Assembly: GCF_031085155.1 (NCBI RefSeq)
Contig: NZ_JAVHUL010000015.1
Location: forward strand, 3,371-67,370
DNA from: Mesonia profundi
Lineage (GTDB): Bacteria > Bacteroidota > Bacteroidia > Flavobacteriales > Flavobacteriaceae
Direction of reading: 5' to 3'
Length of the DNA: 64,000 nucleotides
Position numbers and translations under genes: made by a program. Below the pieces are notes generated by a model. That model made no database searches, was not told the origin of the DNA, and saw nothing but the letters and a program-made list of their open reading frames with translations. Below are positions 1 through 7,835 of the stretch, one piece after another (position 1 is the stretch's first letter; every line of letters begins with the position of its first letter).

Positions 1-42
1 GTGGCTGAGTGATTTTCGCAAGAAAATTGTATCGAAGCCCAC
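1..42 (+). repeat. Nested-hairpin repeat, copy 1 (GCAA loop)
   Basis: The inner stem is ATTTTC (12-17) with GAAAAT (22-27), closed by a GCAA loop. The outer arms are GTGGCT (1-6) and AGCCCAC (36-42) with one bulged base. The linkers GAGTG and TGTATCGA are constant between copies. The copy may start before the window edge. Confidence 0.8.
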
Positions 43-160
43 TTTTCGTTTTTCACTTTCTAAGTCGTGGGTCTAAAAGTCTTGATTCCAACAGTCTTGT
101 TTCTAAAAGTCTTGGTTCTATTTTCTCCCGTCTCACCTCTAACTACTCCATACTAAAACG

Positions 161-202
161 GTGGCTGAGTGATTTTCGCAAGAAAATTGTATCGAAGCCC
201 AC
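161..202 (+). repeat. Nested-hairpin repeat, copy 2 (GCAA loop)
   Basis: Same as copy 1, 160 bp further on. The inner stem ATTTTC/GAAAAT lies at 172-187 with loop GCAA. The sequence between copies 1 and 2 is itself repeated after copy 2, giving a local tandem module of 160-167 bp. Confidence 0.8.
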
Positions 203-327
203 TTTTCGTTTTTCACTTTCTAAGTCGTGGGTCTAAACGTCCTGATTCCAACAGTCCTGTTTCTAAACGTCTTGGTTCTATTTTCTCCCGTCTCACCTCT
301 CACCTCTAACTACTCCATACTAAAAAG

Positions 328-367
328 GTGGCTGAGTGATTTTTTGCAAGAAAATTGTATCGAAGCC
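328..367 (+). repeat. Nested-hairpin repeat, copy 3 (weakened stem)
   Basis: GTGGCT and AGCC arms flank a run of six T, GCAA and GAAAAT. The inner stem pairs as RNA only if a U-G wobble closes the GCAA loop (T345 with G350). Outer linkers match the other copies. Confidence 0.75.
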
Positions 368-375
368 TAACTTTT

Positions 376-640
376 AATGTATATGAATTGCTAATCGACA
401 ATCATTAAGGTGCTATATATATTCTTTACTTTTTCCCATCGCTGGAAAAAGTAACAAAACCTCGCCCGTACCGAAAAGGTACGTTCGGGCGGGAAATCTA
501 GGCTGATTTTCCTGCTCTTGAAAACCAAAGAAAAAATTATATCCTCCGTATGGCGATCGCTGCGCTAGGCCATACTGCTTCAGCCAACGCTAAATTTCTT
601 CTTGGTTTTACTACGCACATGAAAAGTAGGCCAGATACTT
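376..640 (+). repeat. Long composite intergenic element, copy A
   Basis: Starts with AATGTATATGAATTGC, then a T-rich stretch, then GGAAAAAGTAACAAAACC, a GC hairpin at 463-491, and TCTAGGCT. The same ordered blocks occur at 1057, 1830 and 11689. The 3' part (TAGGCCA block near 625) is divergent in this copy, so the end is approximate. Confidence 0.65.
463..491 (+). repeat. GC-rich hairpin CGCCCGTACC...CGGGCG
   Basis: Arms GTACC (68-72 of the line from 401) and GGTAC close a GAAAA loop, and the stem extends through CGCCC with GGGCG past a small bulge. An almost identical hairpin sits at 1902-1931 and at 11879-11910. Each lies inside a copy of the long composite element. No T-run follows, so it is not an obvious terminator. 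Confidence 0.7.
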
Positions 641-841
641 TCTTTTCATGTTTTCGTTTTTACTTTTAAAATTTTTCTTGTTTTGTAATCTCTAACTTCC
701 AATTTCCGACTTTCTCTTTTCACTTTTTTTAGTCTAAGCGTCGTGGGTCTAAAAGTCTTTGGTCTAGGTTCTAGACTCTAGTATCTAGATTCTATTTTCT
801 CCCGTCTCACCTCTCACCTCTAACTACTCCATACTAAAACG

Positions 842-883
842 GTGGCTGAGTGATTTTCGAAAGAAAATTGTATCGAAGCCCAC
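842..883 (+). repeat. Nested-hairpin repeat, copy 4 (GAAA loop)
   Basis: Inner stem ATTTTC (853-858) and GAAAAT (863-868) closed by GAAA. The loop change from GCAA to GAAA is one of very few differences from the duplicated copy at 161, and both loops fit the GNRA pattern. Confidence 0.8.
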
Positions 884-1008
884 TTTTCGTTTTTCACTTT
901 CTAAGTCGTGGGTCTAAACGTCCTGATTCCAACAGTCCTGTTTCTAAACGTCTTGGTTCTATTTTCTCCCGTCTCACCTCTCACCTCTAACTACTCCATA
1001 CTAAAAAG

Positions 1009-1048
1009 GTGGCTGAGTGATTTTTTGCAAGAAAATTGTATCGAAGCC
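1009..1048 (+). repeat. Nested-hairpin repeat, copy 5 (weakened stem)
   Basis: Same T-rich inner arm as copy 3, followed by GCAA and GAAAAT. The arms are GTGGCT and AGCC. Confidence 0.75.
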
Positions 1049-1056
1049 TCATTTTT

Positions 1057-1366
1057 AATGTATATGAATTGCTAATCGACAATCATAAGCGTTTTAGATG
1101 TAAGTTTTCTTCATTTTACCTTGATGTAAAACGAAGCAACCCGCCCGTGCCGGTCGGACGGGAAGTCAAGACTTACTAAAAAGACATAAGAAAATACTAC
1201 GGAACCCACCGCCACAGATGAAAAGAACTCCCTGCGGTCAAACCCGTCCGTACCGGTCCGGGCGGGCAGCTTTTCATCTTCTAGCCAACGCTGCTTCCTT
1301 GATTTTTAATATTTTTTTAGATAGGCCATAATTCCTTACTTTAATATCATCGTGTTCCGAAATTCC
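1057..1366 (+). repeat. Long composite intergenic element, copy B
   Basis: Begins AATGTATATGAATTGC. It carries two GC hairpins (1139-1161 and 1241-1268) and ends with a block from GATAGGCCATA to CGAAATTCC at 1320-1366. That end block is repeated essentially unchanged at 12217-12263. Confidence 0.7.
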
Positions 1367-1464
1367 CACTTCCTGCTTCAAGCTTTCCTAAGTCCTAAGT
1401 CCTAAGTCTAGAATCTAGTTTCTATTTTCTCACCTCTCACCTCTAACTACTCCATACTAAAAAG

Positions 1465-1506
1465 GTGGCTGAGTGATTTTCGAAAGAAAATTGTATCGAA
1501 GCCCAC
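1465..1506 (+). repeat. Nested-hairpin repeat, copy 6 (GAAA loop)
   Basis: Inner stem ATTTTC (1476-1481) and GAAAAT (1486-1491) with a GAAA loop. Outer arms GTGGCT and AGCCCAC. Confidence 0.8.
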
Positions 1507-1592
1507 TTTTCACTTTTCGTTTTTCACTTTTTTAAGTCTAAGCGTCTTGGGTCTAACCGTCGTGGTTCTATTTTTTCACTACTCAAAACGGT

Positions 1593-1680
1593 CACTGAGT
1601 GAATTCCTGCAAGGAATTTGTATCGAAGTGCTGAGTGATTTTCGCAAGCTCCGAAGTTTCGGGATGTATCGAAGCCTCAC
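1593..1680 (+). repeat. Composite double nested hairpin
   Basis: The first unit has outer arms CACT and AGTG and inner stem AATTCCT (1602-1608) with AGGAATT (1612-1618). The second unit keeps the GAGTGATTTTCGCAAG lead but has a different inner stem, CCGAA/TTCGG. Both units keep the GTATCGAAG tail. Near-identical composites occur at 11591 and 12338. Confidence 0.75.
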
Positions 1681-1757
1681 TTTAAATTTTTCATTTTCCA
1701 CTTTCTAAGTCGTGATTCTAAAAGTCCTTGGGTCTAGATTTTAGGGTTCTATTTTCT

Positions 1758-1816
1758 AAAAATTCTATGAATGAGATTTCTCCATTCGTCGAAATGACAG
1801 CATAGCGAGGAGGAGT
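1758..1816 (+). repeat. Dispersed ATTTCTCC-TTCGTCGAAATGACAG repeat
   Basis: The block runs from AATTCTATGAATGAG to GCGAGGAGGAGT. A second copy is at 2393-2451, and a form with an insertion is at 11459-11530. It resembles the short palindromic intergenic repeats with TCGAAATGACAG that are common in flavobacterial genomes. Confidence 0.65.
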
Positions 1817-1829
1817 TAATTGTTTATTA

Positions 1830-2125
1830 CTAATCGACAATCATTAAGGTTCTATATAGATTCTTTACTTTTTTGCATTACCCAAAAAAGTAACAAAACC
1901 TCGCCCGTACCGAAAAGGTACGTTCGGGCGGGAAGTCTAGGCTTACGAAACCAGCGCTAAATTGTAGGTTTGTAAGCTAAATTTTAGGAACTCACCCGAT
2001 TTTCATCGGGCTCAAACCCGCCCGTACCCTTTCGGGCGGGCAGCCTAAAATTTTTACGCTTACTGCACTGCCAATTTTACGCGCAACTTTCGATAGGCCA
2101 GGTTTACTTACTTTAATGTTTTTGT
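1830..2125 (+). repeat. Long composite intergenic element, copy C
   Basis: Starts at CTAATCGACAATCATTAAGG and contains GC hairpins at 1902-1931 and 2016-2042. It ends with a diverged GATAGGCCAGG...CTTACTTTAATG block. It lacks the AATGTATATGAA lead found in copies A, B and D. Confidence 0.65.
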
Positions 2126-2392
2126 TTTCACTTTTACACTTAGCGTTACATCTCTTCTTTTTAGAGAGTAATTGATTCACTTAAAATACCTAACAAGTTC
2201 CCTTCCCTCGGGGAAGGCCCGTCCGACCGGCGCGGGCGGAGCTAGGGATGGGATGGAAGAAGAAATTGAAAATGAAATCGAAATCGAAAACCTTGTTTAG
2301 TCTAAGCGTCGTGGTTCTAAAAGTCCTGATTCCAGCAGTCCTAGGTCTTATCGTCTTAAGTCTAAAAATCTAGGTTCTAGACTCTAGGTTCT

Positions 2393-2451
2393 AAAAATTC
2401 TATAGATGGGATTTCTCCTTTCGTCGAAATGACAGCATAGCGAGGAGGAGT
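2393..2451 (+). repeat. Dispersed ATTTCTCC-TTCGTCGAAATGACAG repeat
   Basis: Second copy of the block at 1758-1816, with a few substitutions such as TAGATGGG for GAATGAG. Confidence 0.65.
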
Positions 2452-2512
2452 CTATTTTCTCCCGTCTCATCTCTCAATACTAACTACTCAATTCTCATTA
2501 CTGTTTTTAAGC

Positions 2513-2538
2513 ACAAAAAAAACCCCGCAATTGCGGGG
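2513..2538 (-). terminator. Intrinsic terminator of the acyl-CoA dehydrogenase gene
   Basis: The perfect palindrome CCCCGCAATTGCGGGG (2523-2538) is followed, on the minus strand, by a run of T. It lies 25 bp past the stop codon at 2563. Confidence 0.9.
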
Positions 2539-2562
2539 TGATAGTATAAAAAGGGTGATTGC

Positions 2563-3705
2563 TTAATCTTTCAACAAGCCTCTAGAAATCACAATTTTTT
2601 GAATCTCTGAAGTTCCCTCATAAATCTGAGTAATCTTTGCATCTCTCATCAAGCGCTCTACGTGGTATTCTTTTACATATCCGTTTCCGCCGTGTACTTG
2701 TACTGCTTCTACCGCCGTATCCATCGCTACTTTAGAGGCAAATAATTTTGCCATAGCACCACTCATATCATAATTGTTGCCTTGGTCTTTGTCCCAAGCC
2801 GCTTTCATTACCAAATGTCTTGCCGCAGTAATTTCGGTATGCATATCGGCTAATTTAAAGGCGATCGCCTGGTGATTGCAAATCTCAGTCCCAAAAGCTT
2901 TTCTTATTTTAGAATAATCTCTGGCCAACTCGTAAGCACCGCTAGCAATTCCTAAAGCTTGTGCAGCAATCCCAATTCTTCCTCCAGATAAGGTTTTCAT
3001 CGCAAACTTGAATCCGAAACCATCTTCGCCAATGCGATTTTCTTTAGGTACTTTTACATCGTTAAAGTTAAGGGTATGGGTGTCGCTTCCGCGGATTCCT
3101 AATTTTTGTTCTTTAGGACCTACTTCAAAACCTTCCATTCCTTTTTCTACGATAAAAGCATTAATTCCTTTATGCTTTTTCTCTCTGTCGGTTTGAGCGA
3201 TTACTAAGTAATAATCGGCGCTACTTCCGTTGGTGATCCAGTTTTTTGTTCCGTTAAGAATATAATGGTCTCCTTTATCTATGGCTGTAGTTCTTTGTGA
3301 GGTGGCATCACTACCAGCTTCTGGCTCACTTAAACAAAAAGCTCCAATAGATTCTCCGGTAGCTAATTTCGTTAAGTATTTTTTCTTTTGCGCTTCGTTT
3401 CCGTAGGTTTCAAGCCCCCAACATACTAAAGAGTTGTTGACAGAAACGATGACAGAACAGGAAGCATCGATTTTAGAAATCTCTTCCATCGCCAATACGT
3501 AAGAAACGGTATCCATTCCGCCTCCGCCATACTCTGGTGAAACCATCATTCCTAGGAAACCCAATTCTCCCATTTTCTTCACCTGCTCGGTAGGGAATTC
3601 TTGTTTTTCATCTCTTTCGATGACTCCAGGAAGTAACTCAGTTTTGGCAAAATCTCTTGCTGCATCCCTGATCATGATATGCTCTTCTGTTAACTTAAAA
3701 TCCAT
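2563..3705 (-). CDS. Acyl-CoA dehydrogenase (short/medium-chain type)
   Basis: A 380-residue FAD flavoenzyme that makes the first trans-2,3 double bond in acyl-CoA during beta-oxidation or branched-chain amino acid breakdown, passing electrons to ETF. It shows the signature GAFCLSEPEAGSDA near residue 125 and ends with IYEGTSEIQ, in which Glu363 is the expected catalytic base of the short/medium-chain (butyryl-CoA dehydrogenase) type. Length is usual for the family and no signal peptide is present. The gene stands alone, with a clear TTG-N19-TATATTTG promoter upstream and a strong terminator downstream. Chain-length preference cannot be read from the sequence. Confidence 0.95.
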   Translation of the reverse strand: MDFKLTEEHIMIRDAARDFAKTELLPGVIERDEKQEFPTEQVKKMGELGFLGMMVSPEYGGGGMDTVSYVLAMEEISKIDASCSVIVSVNNSLVCWGLETYGNEAQKKKYLTKLATGESIGAFCLSEPEAGSDATSQRTTAIDKGDHYILNGTKNWITNGSSADYYLVIAQTDREKKHKGINAFIVEKGMEGFEVGPKEQKLGIRGSDTHTLNFNDVKVPKENRIGEDGFGFKFAMKTLSGGRIGIAAQALGIASGAYELARDYSKIRKAFGTEICNHQAIAFKLADMHTEITAARHLVMKAAWDKDQGNNYDMSGAMAKLFASKVAMDTAVEAVQVHGGNGYVKEYHVERLMRDAKITQIYEGTSEIQKIVISRGLLKD

Positions 3706-3736
3706 TAGTTGTTGATTTAATTTTAGTAAAACGATG

Positions 3737-3766
3737 CAAATATACTTCTTCGAGGGCGAAATTCAA
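3737..3766 (-). promoter_or_regulatory. Bacteroidota-type promoter of acyl-CoA dehydrogenase
   Basis: On the minus strand TTG (3766-3764) is separated by exactly 19 bp from TATATTTG (3744-3737). This fits the known Bacteroidota sigma-A consensus TTTG-N19-TAnnTTTG. The ATG follows about 32 bp after the -7 box. Confidence 0.8.
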
Positions 3767-3790
3767 TAGAATAGCTTTAATTTTACAAAT

Positions 3791-4864
3791 ATGAAAAAAT
3801 TAAGGTATCAAGTAGTAGGAGTAATGTCTGGTACTTCCTTAGACGGAATTGATCTTGCCTGCATCCAATTTGTAGATTTTAAGGGGGTTTGGGAGTTTAA
3901 AATTACGGCTGCAGAAACGCATGCTTACCCCGAAGTATGGAAGCGGAAACTAGAAAATGCGTCCTTATTATCTATCCCTGAAATAACAGATTTAGACGAA
4001 ACTTATACGATTTATTTGGCGGAAGTGATTCAGCAATTTTTGAAAGAGCATCAGCTTACTGAAGACACCTTGGATGCCGTTTGCGCTCATGGGCACACCG
4101 TTTTACATCAACCAGAAAACGGAATTACGATTCAAATAGGGAACAATTCCGCTTTAGCGAAAAAAATAGGCCTAAAAACCGTCTGCGATTTTAGAGTGCA
4201 GGATGTGAAGTTAGGCGGACAAGGAGCTCCTTTGGTTCCCATAGGCGACCGACTGCTTTTCGCAGAGTATACGTACTGTCTTAATTTAGGTGGCTTTGCG
4301 AATGTCTCCCTAGAGAAAGATGAGAAGCGTATCGCTTACGATATTGGTGCGGTAAATACGGTACTTAACTTTTTGGCAGAACAAATGGGTTATGGTTTTG
4401 ATGAAGATGGGAAAATTGCTGCTTTAGGTGAAGTGGATGACAACTTGTTGGCCAGCTTAAATGCCTTGTCGTTCTATCAACAACAAGCACCCAAATCTTT
4501 GGGGATAGAATGGGTGAAAGCCAAAGTTTTTCCTTTAATAAAAGCAGCTCCAATTTCTATAAAAAATAAAATAGCGACCTACACGTATCATGCGGCACAG
4601 CAAATTGCGCATGAGTTAAAAGGAAATGCTACTCAGCAAGTATTGATTACCGGCGGGGGTGCTTTTAATAGCACCTTAATAAAGCATATTAAAAGCCTGT
4701 GCAGCTTGCAATTGGTGATTCCAGAAAAGGAATTAGTGGAGTATAAAGAAGCCTTAGTTTTCGGGCTTTTGGGTGTCTTAAAATTAACGGGTAAAGTGAA
4801 TGTGCTCAAGTCGGTTACCGGAGCTTCTAAAGACCACTCCTCGGGAAAGATTTTTCTTCCGTAA
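3791..4864 (+). CDS. anmK: Anhydro-N-acetylmuramic acid kinase
   Basis: A 357-residue cytoplasmic enzyme that opens and phosphorylates 1,6-anhydro-MurNAc to MurNAc-6-phosphate in peptidoglycan recycling. The N-terminal GVMSGTSLDG (residues 10-19) is the family's phosphate-binding hallmark. CAHGHTV, a DFRVQDVKLGGQGAPLVP block and LITGGGAFN near residue 290 follow, as in AnmK of the ASKHA fold. It is divergent from the acyl-CoA dehydrogenase gene, and the 85-bp gap must carry both promoters. Flavobacteria commonly keep anmK as a single gene without other recycling genes beside it, and none is seen here. Confidence 0.95.
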   Translation: MKKLRYQVVGVMSGTSLDGIDLACIQFVDFKGVWEFKITAAETHAYPEVWKRKLENASLLSIPEITDLDETYTIYLAEVIQQFLKEHQLTEDTLDAVCAHGHTVLHQPENGITIQIGNNSALAKKIGLKTVCDFRVQDVKLGGQGAPLVPIGDRLLFAEYTYCLNLGGFANVSLEKDEKRIAYDIGAVNTVLNFLAEQMGYGFDEDGKIAALGEVDDNLLASLNALSFYQQQAPKSLGIEWVKAKVFPLIKAAPISIKNKIATYTYHAAQQIAHELKGNATQQVLITGGGAFNSTLIKHIKSLCSLQLVIPEKELVEYKEALVFGLLGVLKLTGKVNVLKSVTGASKDHSSGKIFLP

Positions 4865-4904
4865 ATTTCTAAAGGTTAAAGTCTTCTTAACATTTTGATT
4901 TGTT

Positions 4905-4912
4905 TATATTTG
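4905..4912 (+). promoter_or_regulatory. Probable -7 box upstream of the dehydrogenase at 5021
   Basis: TATATTTG fits the Bacteroidota -7 consensus. The -33 side is weak. It implies a 5' leader of about 100 nt, which contains a nine-codon open frame starting at 4915 of no evident meaning. Confidence 0.5.
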
Positions 4913-5020
4913 CGATGCAAAAAATTAACCTACTTATGGAATGAGTCGGCAAGATTTTGGCTTTTTCGCGTTGAAAAAGACATCATGCATCACCTCTGAC
5001 CACAAAAAAATAGTATACCC

Positions 5021-6247
5021 ATGAAAGATTTACTGAAGAAATACGAGAATAAGCAACCCGAAATTGTCTTTAACTGGAAAGATGCGGAAACCGAAGCCGA
5101 AGGATGGACCGTGATCAACTCGCTTAGAGGAGGCGCTGCCGGAGGGGGAACGCGTATGCGTGAAGGTTTGGATAAGAATGAAGTACTCTCTCTAGCCAAA
5201 ACCATGGAAGTGAAATTTACGGTTTCTGGTCCTGCCATTGGAGGAGCAAAATCTGGAATTAATTTTAATCCGCACGACCCTAGAAAAAAGGGAGTGTTGG
5301 AGCGTTGGTTTAAAGCGGTTGCTCCGTTACTAAAGACGTACTACGGGACGGGAGGCGATATGAATGTAGATCAAGGAAGTGAAGTGATTCCTATAACGCA
5401 GCAGTTTGGAGTAGATCATCCACAAGAAGGGGTGTTTCAAGGGCACTTTAAACCTACAGAAGTGGAGAAAACAAACCGTATAGGACAATTGCGTCAAGGC
5501 GTAGTGAAAGTATTAGAAACTCCAGATTATTCTCCAGATGTAAATCAAAAATATACCGTTGGAGATATGATTACCGGTTTTGGTGTAGCCGAAGCGGTAA
5601 AACACTATTACAGTGTTTATGGGGGGGATGTAAAAGGAAAACGTGCTATCGTACAAGGTTTTGGAAATGTAGGTTCTGCCGCAGCGTATTACTTGGCTCA
5701 AATGGGAGCTAAAATCGTAGGAATTATTGATAAAGATGGCGGACTTATTAATGAAGAGGGTTTCAGTTTTGAAGAAATAAAAGAACTTTTCTTAAATAAA
5801 GATGGGAATACCTTAGTGGCTAAGGAGATGGTTCCGTTTGAAGAAATTAACGAGAAAGTTTGGAAGCTGAAAGCCGAGATATTTACCCCTTGTGCCGCCT
5901 CAAGATTGATTACGAAAGAGCAGGTTTCTACGATGATAGACAATGGCCTTGAAGTAATTTCTTGTGGAGCTAATGTGCCTTTTGCCGATAAAGAAATTTT
6001 CTTCGGAAGCATTATGGAATACACCGATGAGCGCATCAGCTTGATTCCCGATTTTATCTCTAACTGCGGAATGGCGAGAGTATTCGCTTACCTCATGGAA
6101 AACGAAGTAGAAATGACCGATGAGGCCATTTTTAACGACACTTCCATGACGATAAGGAAAGCGATTCAAAATAGCTTTGATCACAGTAGTGATAAAAAGA
6201 ATATAAGTAAAACAGCTTTTGAAATCGCTTTAAAACAATTGGTGTAA
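5021..6247 (+). CDS. Glu/Leu/Phe/Val family dehydrogenase
   Basis: A 408-residue amino acid dehydrogenase. It would interconvert an amino acid and its 2-oxo acid with NAD(P). The N-terminal half has GGAAGGGTRMREG and the GGAKSGI motif, whose lysine is the family's catalytic Lys. The C-terminal Rossmann half begins with VQGFGNVGSAAAYYLAQ (near residue 210). TPCAAS and CGANVPF near residue 295-320 are as in leucine and glutamate dehydrogenases. Length is between leucine (about 365) and glutamate (about 450) dehydrogenases, so the substrate is uncertain. It probably shares a transcript with nhaB, which starts 31 bp downstream. Confidence 0.88.
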   Translation: MKDLLKKYENKQPEIVFNWKDAETEAEGWTVINSLRGGAAGGGTRMREGLDKNEVLSLAKTMEVKFTVSGPAIGGAKSGINFNPHDPRKKGVLERWFKAVAPLLKTYYGTGGDMNVDQGSEVIPITQQFGVDHPQEGVFQGHFKPTEVEKTNRIGQLRQGVVKVLETPDYSPDVNQKYTVGDMITGFGVAEAVKHYYSVYGGDVKGKRAIVQGFGNVGSAAAYYLAQMGAKIVGIIDKDGGLINEEGFSFEEIKELFLNKDGNTLVAKEMVPFEEINEKVWKLKAEIFTPCAASRLITKEQVSTMIDNGLEVISCGANVPFADKEIFFGSIMEYTDERISLIPDFISNCGMARVFAYLMENEVEMTDEAIFNDTSMTIRKAIQNSFDHSSDKKNISKTAFEIALKQLV

Positions 6248-6278
6248 GCCTAGGGCTTGTCACTTCAATACCTCCATC

Positions 6279-7748
6279 ATGTTAAAAAATTTCTTGGGAA
6301 GTAGTCCTGTTTGGTTTAAATACACCATTGTTTTCTTTCTTATTTTTAATGTCTTTTCACTATACATTTTAGGGCCAACTGTTACCGCTTGGATCTTTAT
6401 TGCAGAGTTTATTTTTACGCTGGCGATGGCTTTAAAATGTTATCCGTTGCAATCGGGGGGATTGCTAGCCATAGAAATACTAATCTTGAGATTAACCTCC
6501 CCAGAAGCTGCAAAAGTAGAAGTGATTCAAAATTTTGAAGTCATCTTTCTGCTGATGTTTATGGTGGCGGGGATCTACTTTATGAAACCCTTACTCATGT
6601 ATATTTTTAGTAAGGTGTTTATCAACGTAAAATCAAAGGTGATGCTCTCCTTGTTGTTTTTAAGCATGGCAGCGGTATTGTCGGCTTTTTTAGATGCCTT
6701 AACGGTAACAGCAGTCTTGATAGGAGTAGCGGTTGGGTTTTATGGGATTTACCATAAGATTCTCTCTACGGACACCGATTATAACGAAAGTGGTATTTTA
6801 GATAGAAAAGAGCTAGGAGGTGAAACCCTAGAAGAATTTAGGGCTTTCCTTAGAAGTTTGATTATGCACGGCGTGGTAGGTACAGCCTTGGGGGGTGTTT
6901 GTACGCTAGTAGGGGAGCCTCAAAACCTGCTGATTGGAGAGAAACTGGGATGGGATTTTGTAGACTTTTTTCTTCATATGGCCCCCATAACGCTTCCAGT
7001 GTTGGTGGCGGGAATGATTACTACCGTAGTTTTGGAGACGACAAAAACTTTTGGTTTTGGCCGTAAGTTGCCAAAACCTGCGAGAACCATTATAGAAAAC
7101 TATACCCTAAAACAAGACCAAACTCGTACGGCTTCACAAAAATACGGACTCATAGTGCAAGCGATTTCGGCGGTGTTTTTAATCTTGGGACTCGCATTTC
7201 ATATTGCTCCAGTGGGGTTTATAGGCCTAGGTCTTATCGTTATACAAACCGCTTTTATGGGGATTATAGAAGAACATAGCTTAGGGAAAGCTTTTGAAGA
7301 AGCTTTGCCGTTTACGGGATTAATCGTTGTGTTTTTTGTGATTGTTGCAATGATTCATCAGCAGCACTTGTTTAATCCTATTATTGATTGGGCTTTATCT
7401 TTAGAGCCAGATCACCAGCCAGCAGTATTTTATATCGCCAATGGTGCGTTGTCTATGATAAGTGATAATGTTTTTGTCGCTACCGTTTATATAGGAGAGG
7501 TGAAAAGTGCTTTTGATGCCGGACAGATTTCTGCAGATCAATTTAGGCGTTTGGCCATCGCCATTAATACGGGAACCAATTTACCTAGTGTGGCGACCCC
7601 TAATGGGCAAGCAGCATTTTTATTTTTGTTAACCAGCTCTTTAGCGCCATTGATTAACTTAAGTTATGGTAGAATGGCAAAGATGGCTTTACCTTATACC
7701 ATTGTGCTGAGTGTGGTAGGTTATTTAGGAGTATTATTTTTCCTGTAA
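6279..7748 (+). CDS. nhaB: Na+/H+ antiporter, NhaB family
   Basis: A 489-residue polytopic inner-membrane protein with about a dozen hydrophobic segments. It resembles NhaB in length and in the conserved FLDALTVTAVLIGVAVGFY stretch near residue 140, a GGVCTLVGEPQNLLIGEKLGW block near 205 and GTNLPSVATPNGQAAFLFLLT near 430. NhaB exports Na+ in exchange for protons, which fits a marine or salt-exposed flavobacterium. It follows the amino acid dehydrogenase by 31 bp and is likely co-transcribed with it. Confidence 0.9.
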   Translation: MLKNFLGSSPVWFKYTIVFFLIFNVFSLYILGPTVTAWIFIAEFIFTLAMALKCYPLQSGGLLAIEILILRLTSPEAAKVEVIQNFEVIFLLMFMVAGIYFMKPLLMYIFSKVFINVKSKVMLSLLFLSMAAVLSAFLDALTVTAVLIGVAVGFYGIYHKILSTDTDYNESGILDRKELGGETLEEFRAFLRSLIMHGVVGTALGGVCTLVGEPQNLLIGEKLGWDFVDFFLHMAPITLPVLVAGMITTVVLETTKTFGFGRKLPKPARTIIENYTLKQDQTRTASQKYGLIVQAISAVFLILGLAFHIAPVGFIGLGLIVIQTAFMGIIEEHSLGKAFEEALPFTGLIVVFFVIVAMIHQQHLFNPIIDWALSLEPDHQPAVFYIANGALSMISDNVFVATVYIGEVKSAFDAGQISADQFRRLAIAINTGTNLPSVATPNGQAAFLFLLTSSLAPLINLSYGRMAKMALPYTIVLSVVGYLGVLFFL

Positions 7749-7835
7749 AACCAAATTATAACTAAGCTTTAACTCATTATATAATTTAAAATTCTTTTTT
7801 TCGTTACTAACTATATATACTAAACAAAAAATTTT

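Larger units (their letters stand above)
161..405 (+). repeat. 245-bp direct duplication, first copy
   Basis: This segment recurs almost base for base at 842-1086, an offset of 681 bp. It spans two nested hairpins (161 and 328) and the start of the long composite element. The few differences include the hairpin loop (GCAA here, GAAA in the second copy) and AACTTT versus CATTTT near 368. The similarity ends just after GACAATCAT in both copies. Confidence 0.85.
842..1086 (+). repeat. 245-bp direct duplication, second copy
   Basis: Near-identical partner of 161-405. After 1086 the sequence diverges from what follows the first copy, so the duplication boundary is at or close to GACAATCAT inside the long composite element. 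Confidence 0.85.
1..2512. repeat. Gene-free, repeat-packed intergenic region
   Basis: No open frame here has the composition or family resemblance of a real gene. The stretch is built from short words that recur, such as CTCACCTCT, TCTAAAAGTCTTGG and GTATCGAAGCC, plus nested hairpins, GC-rich hairpins and copies of a longer composite element, each listed separately. The same families return at 11016-12895. I see no transposase, integrase or obvious terminal inverted repeats. It looks like an accretion of dispersed non-coding repeats, with a locally duplicated segment. Confidence 0.85.

Noticed and set aside
9-236. An open frame of 75 codons in the first repeat region
   Set aside because: It follows the tandem repeat exactly, is low-complexity in composition and has no family likeness.
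1992-2180. A minus-strand frame of 62 codons
   Set aside because: It is made of repeat words and GC hairpin sequence and resembles no protein.
1-2512. A transposon or insertion sequence explaining the repeats
   Set aside because: No transposase, no terminal inverted repeats and no target-site duplication could be seen.
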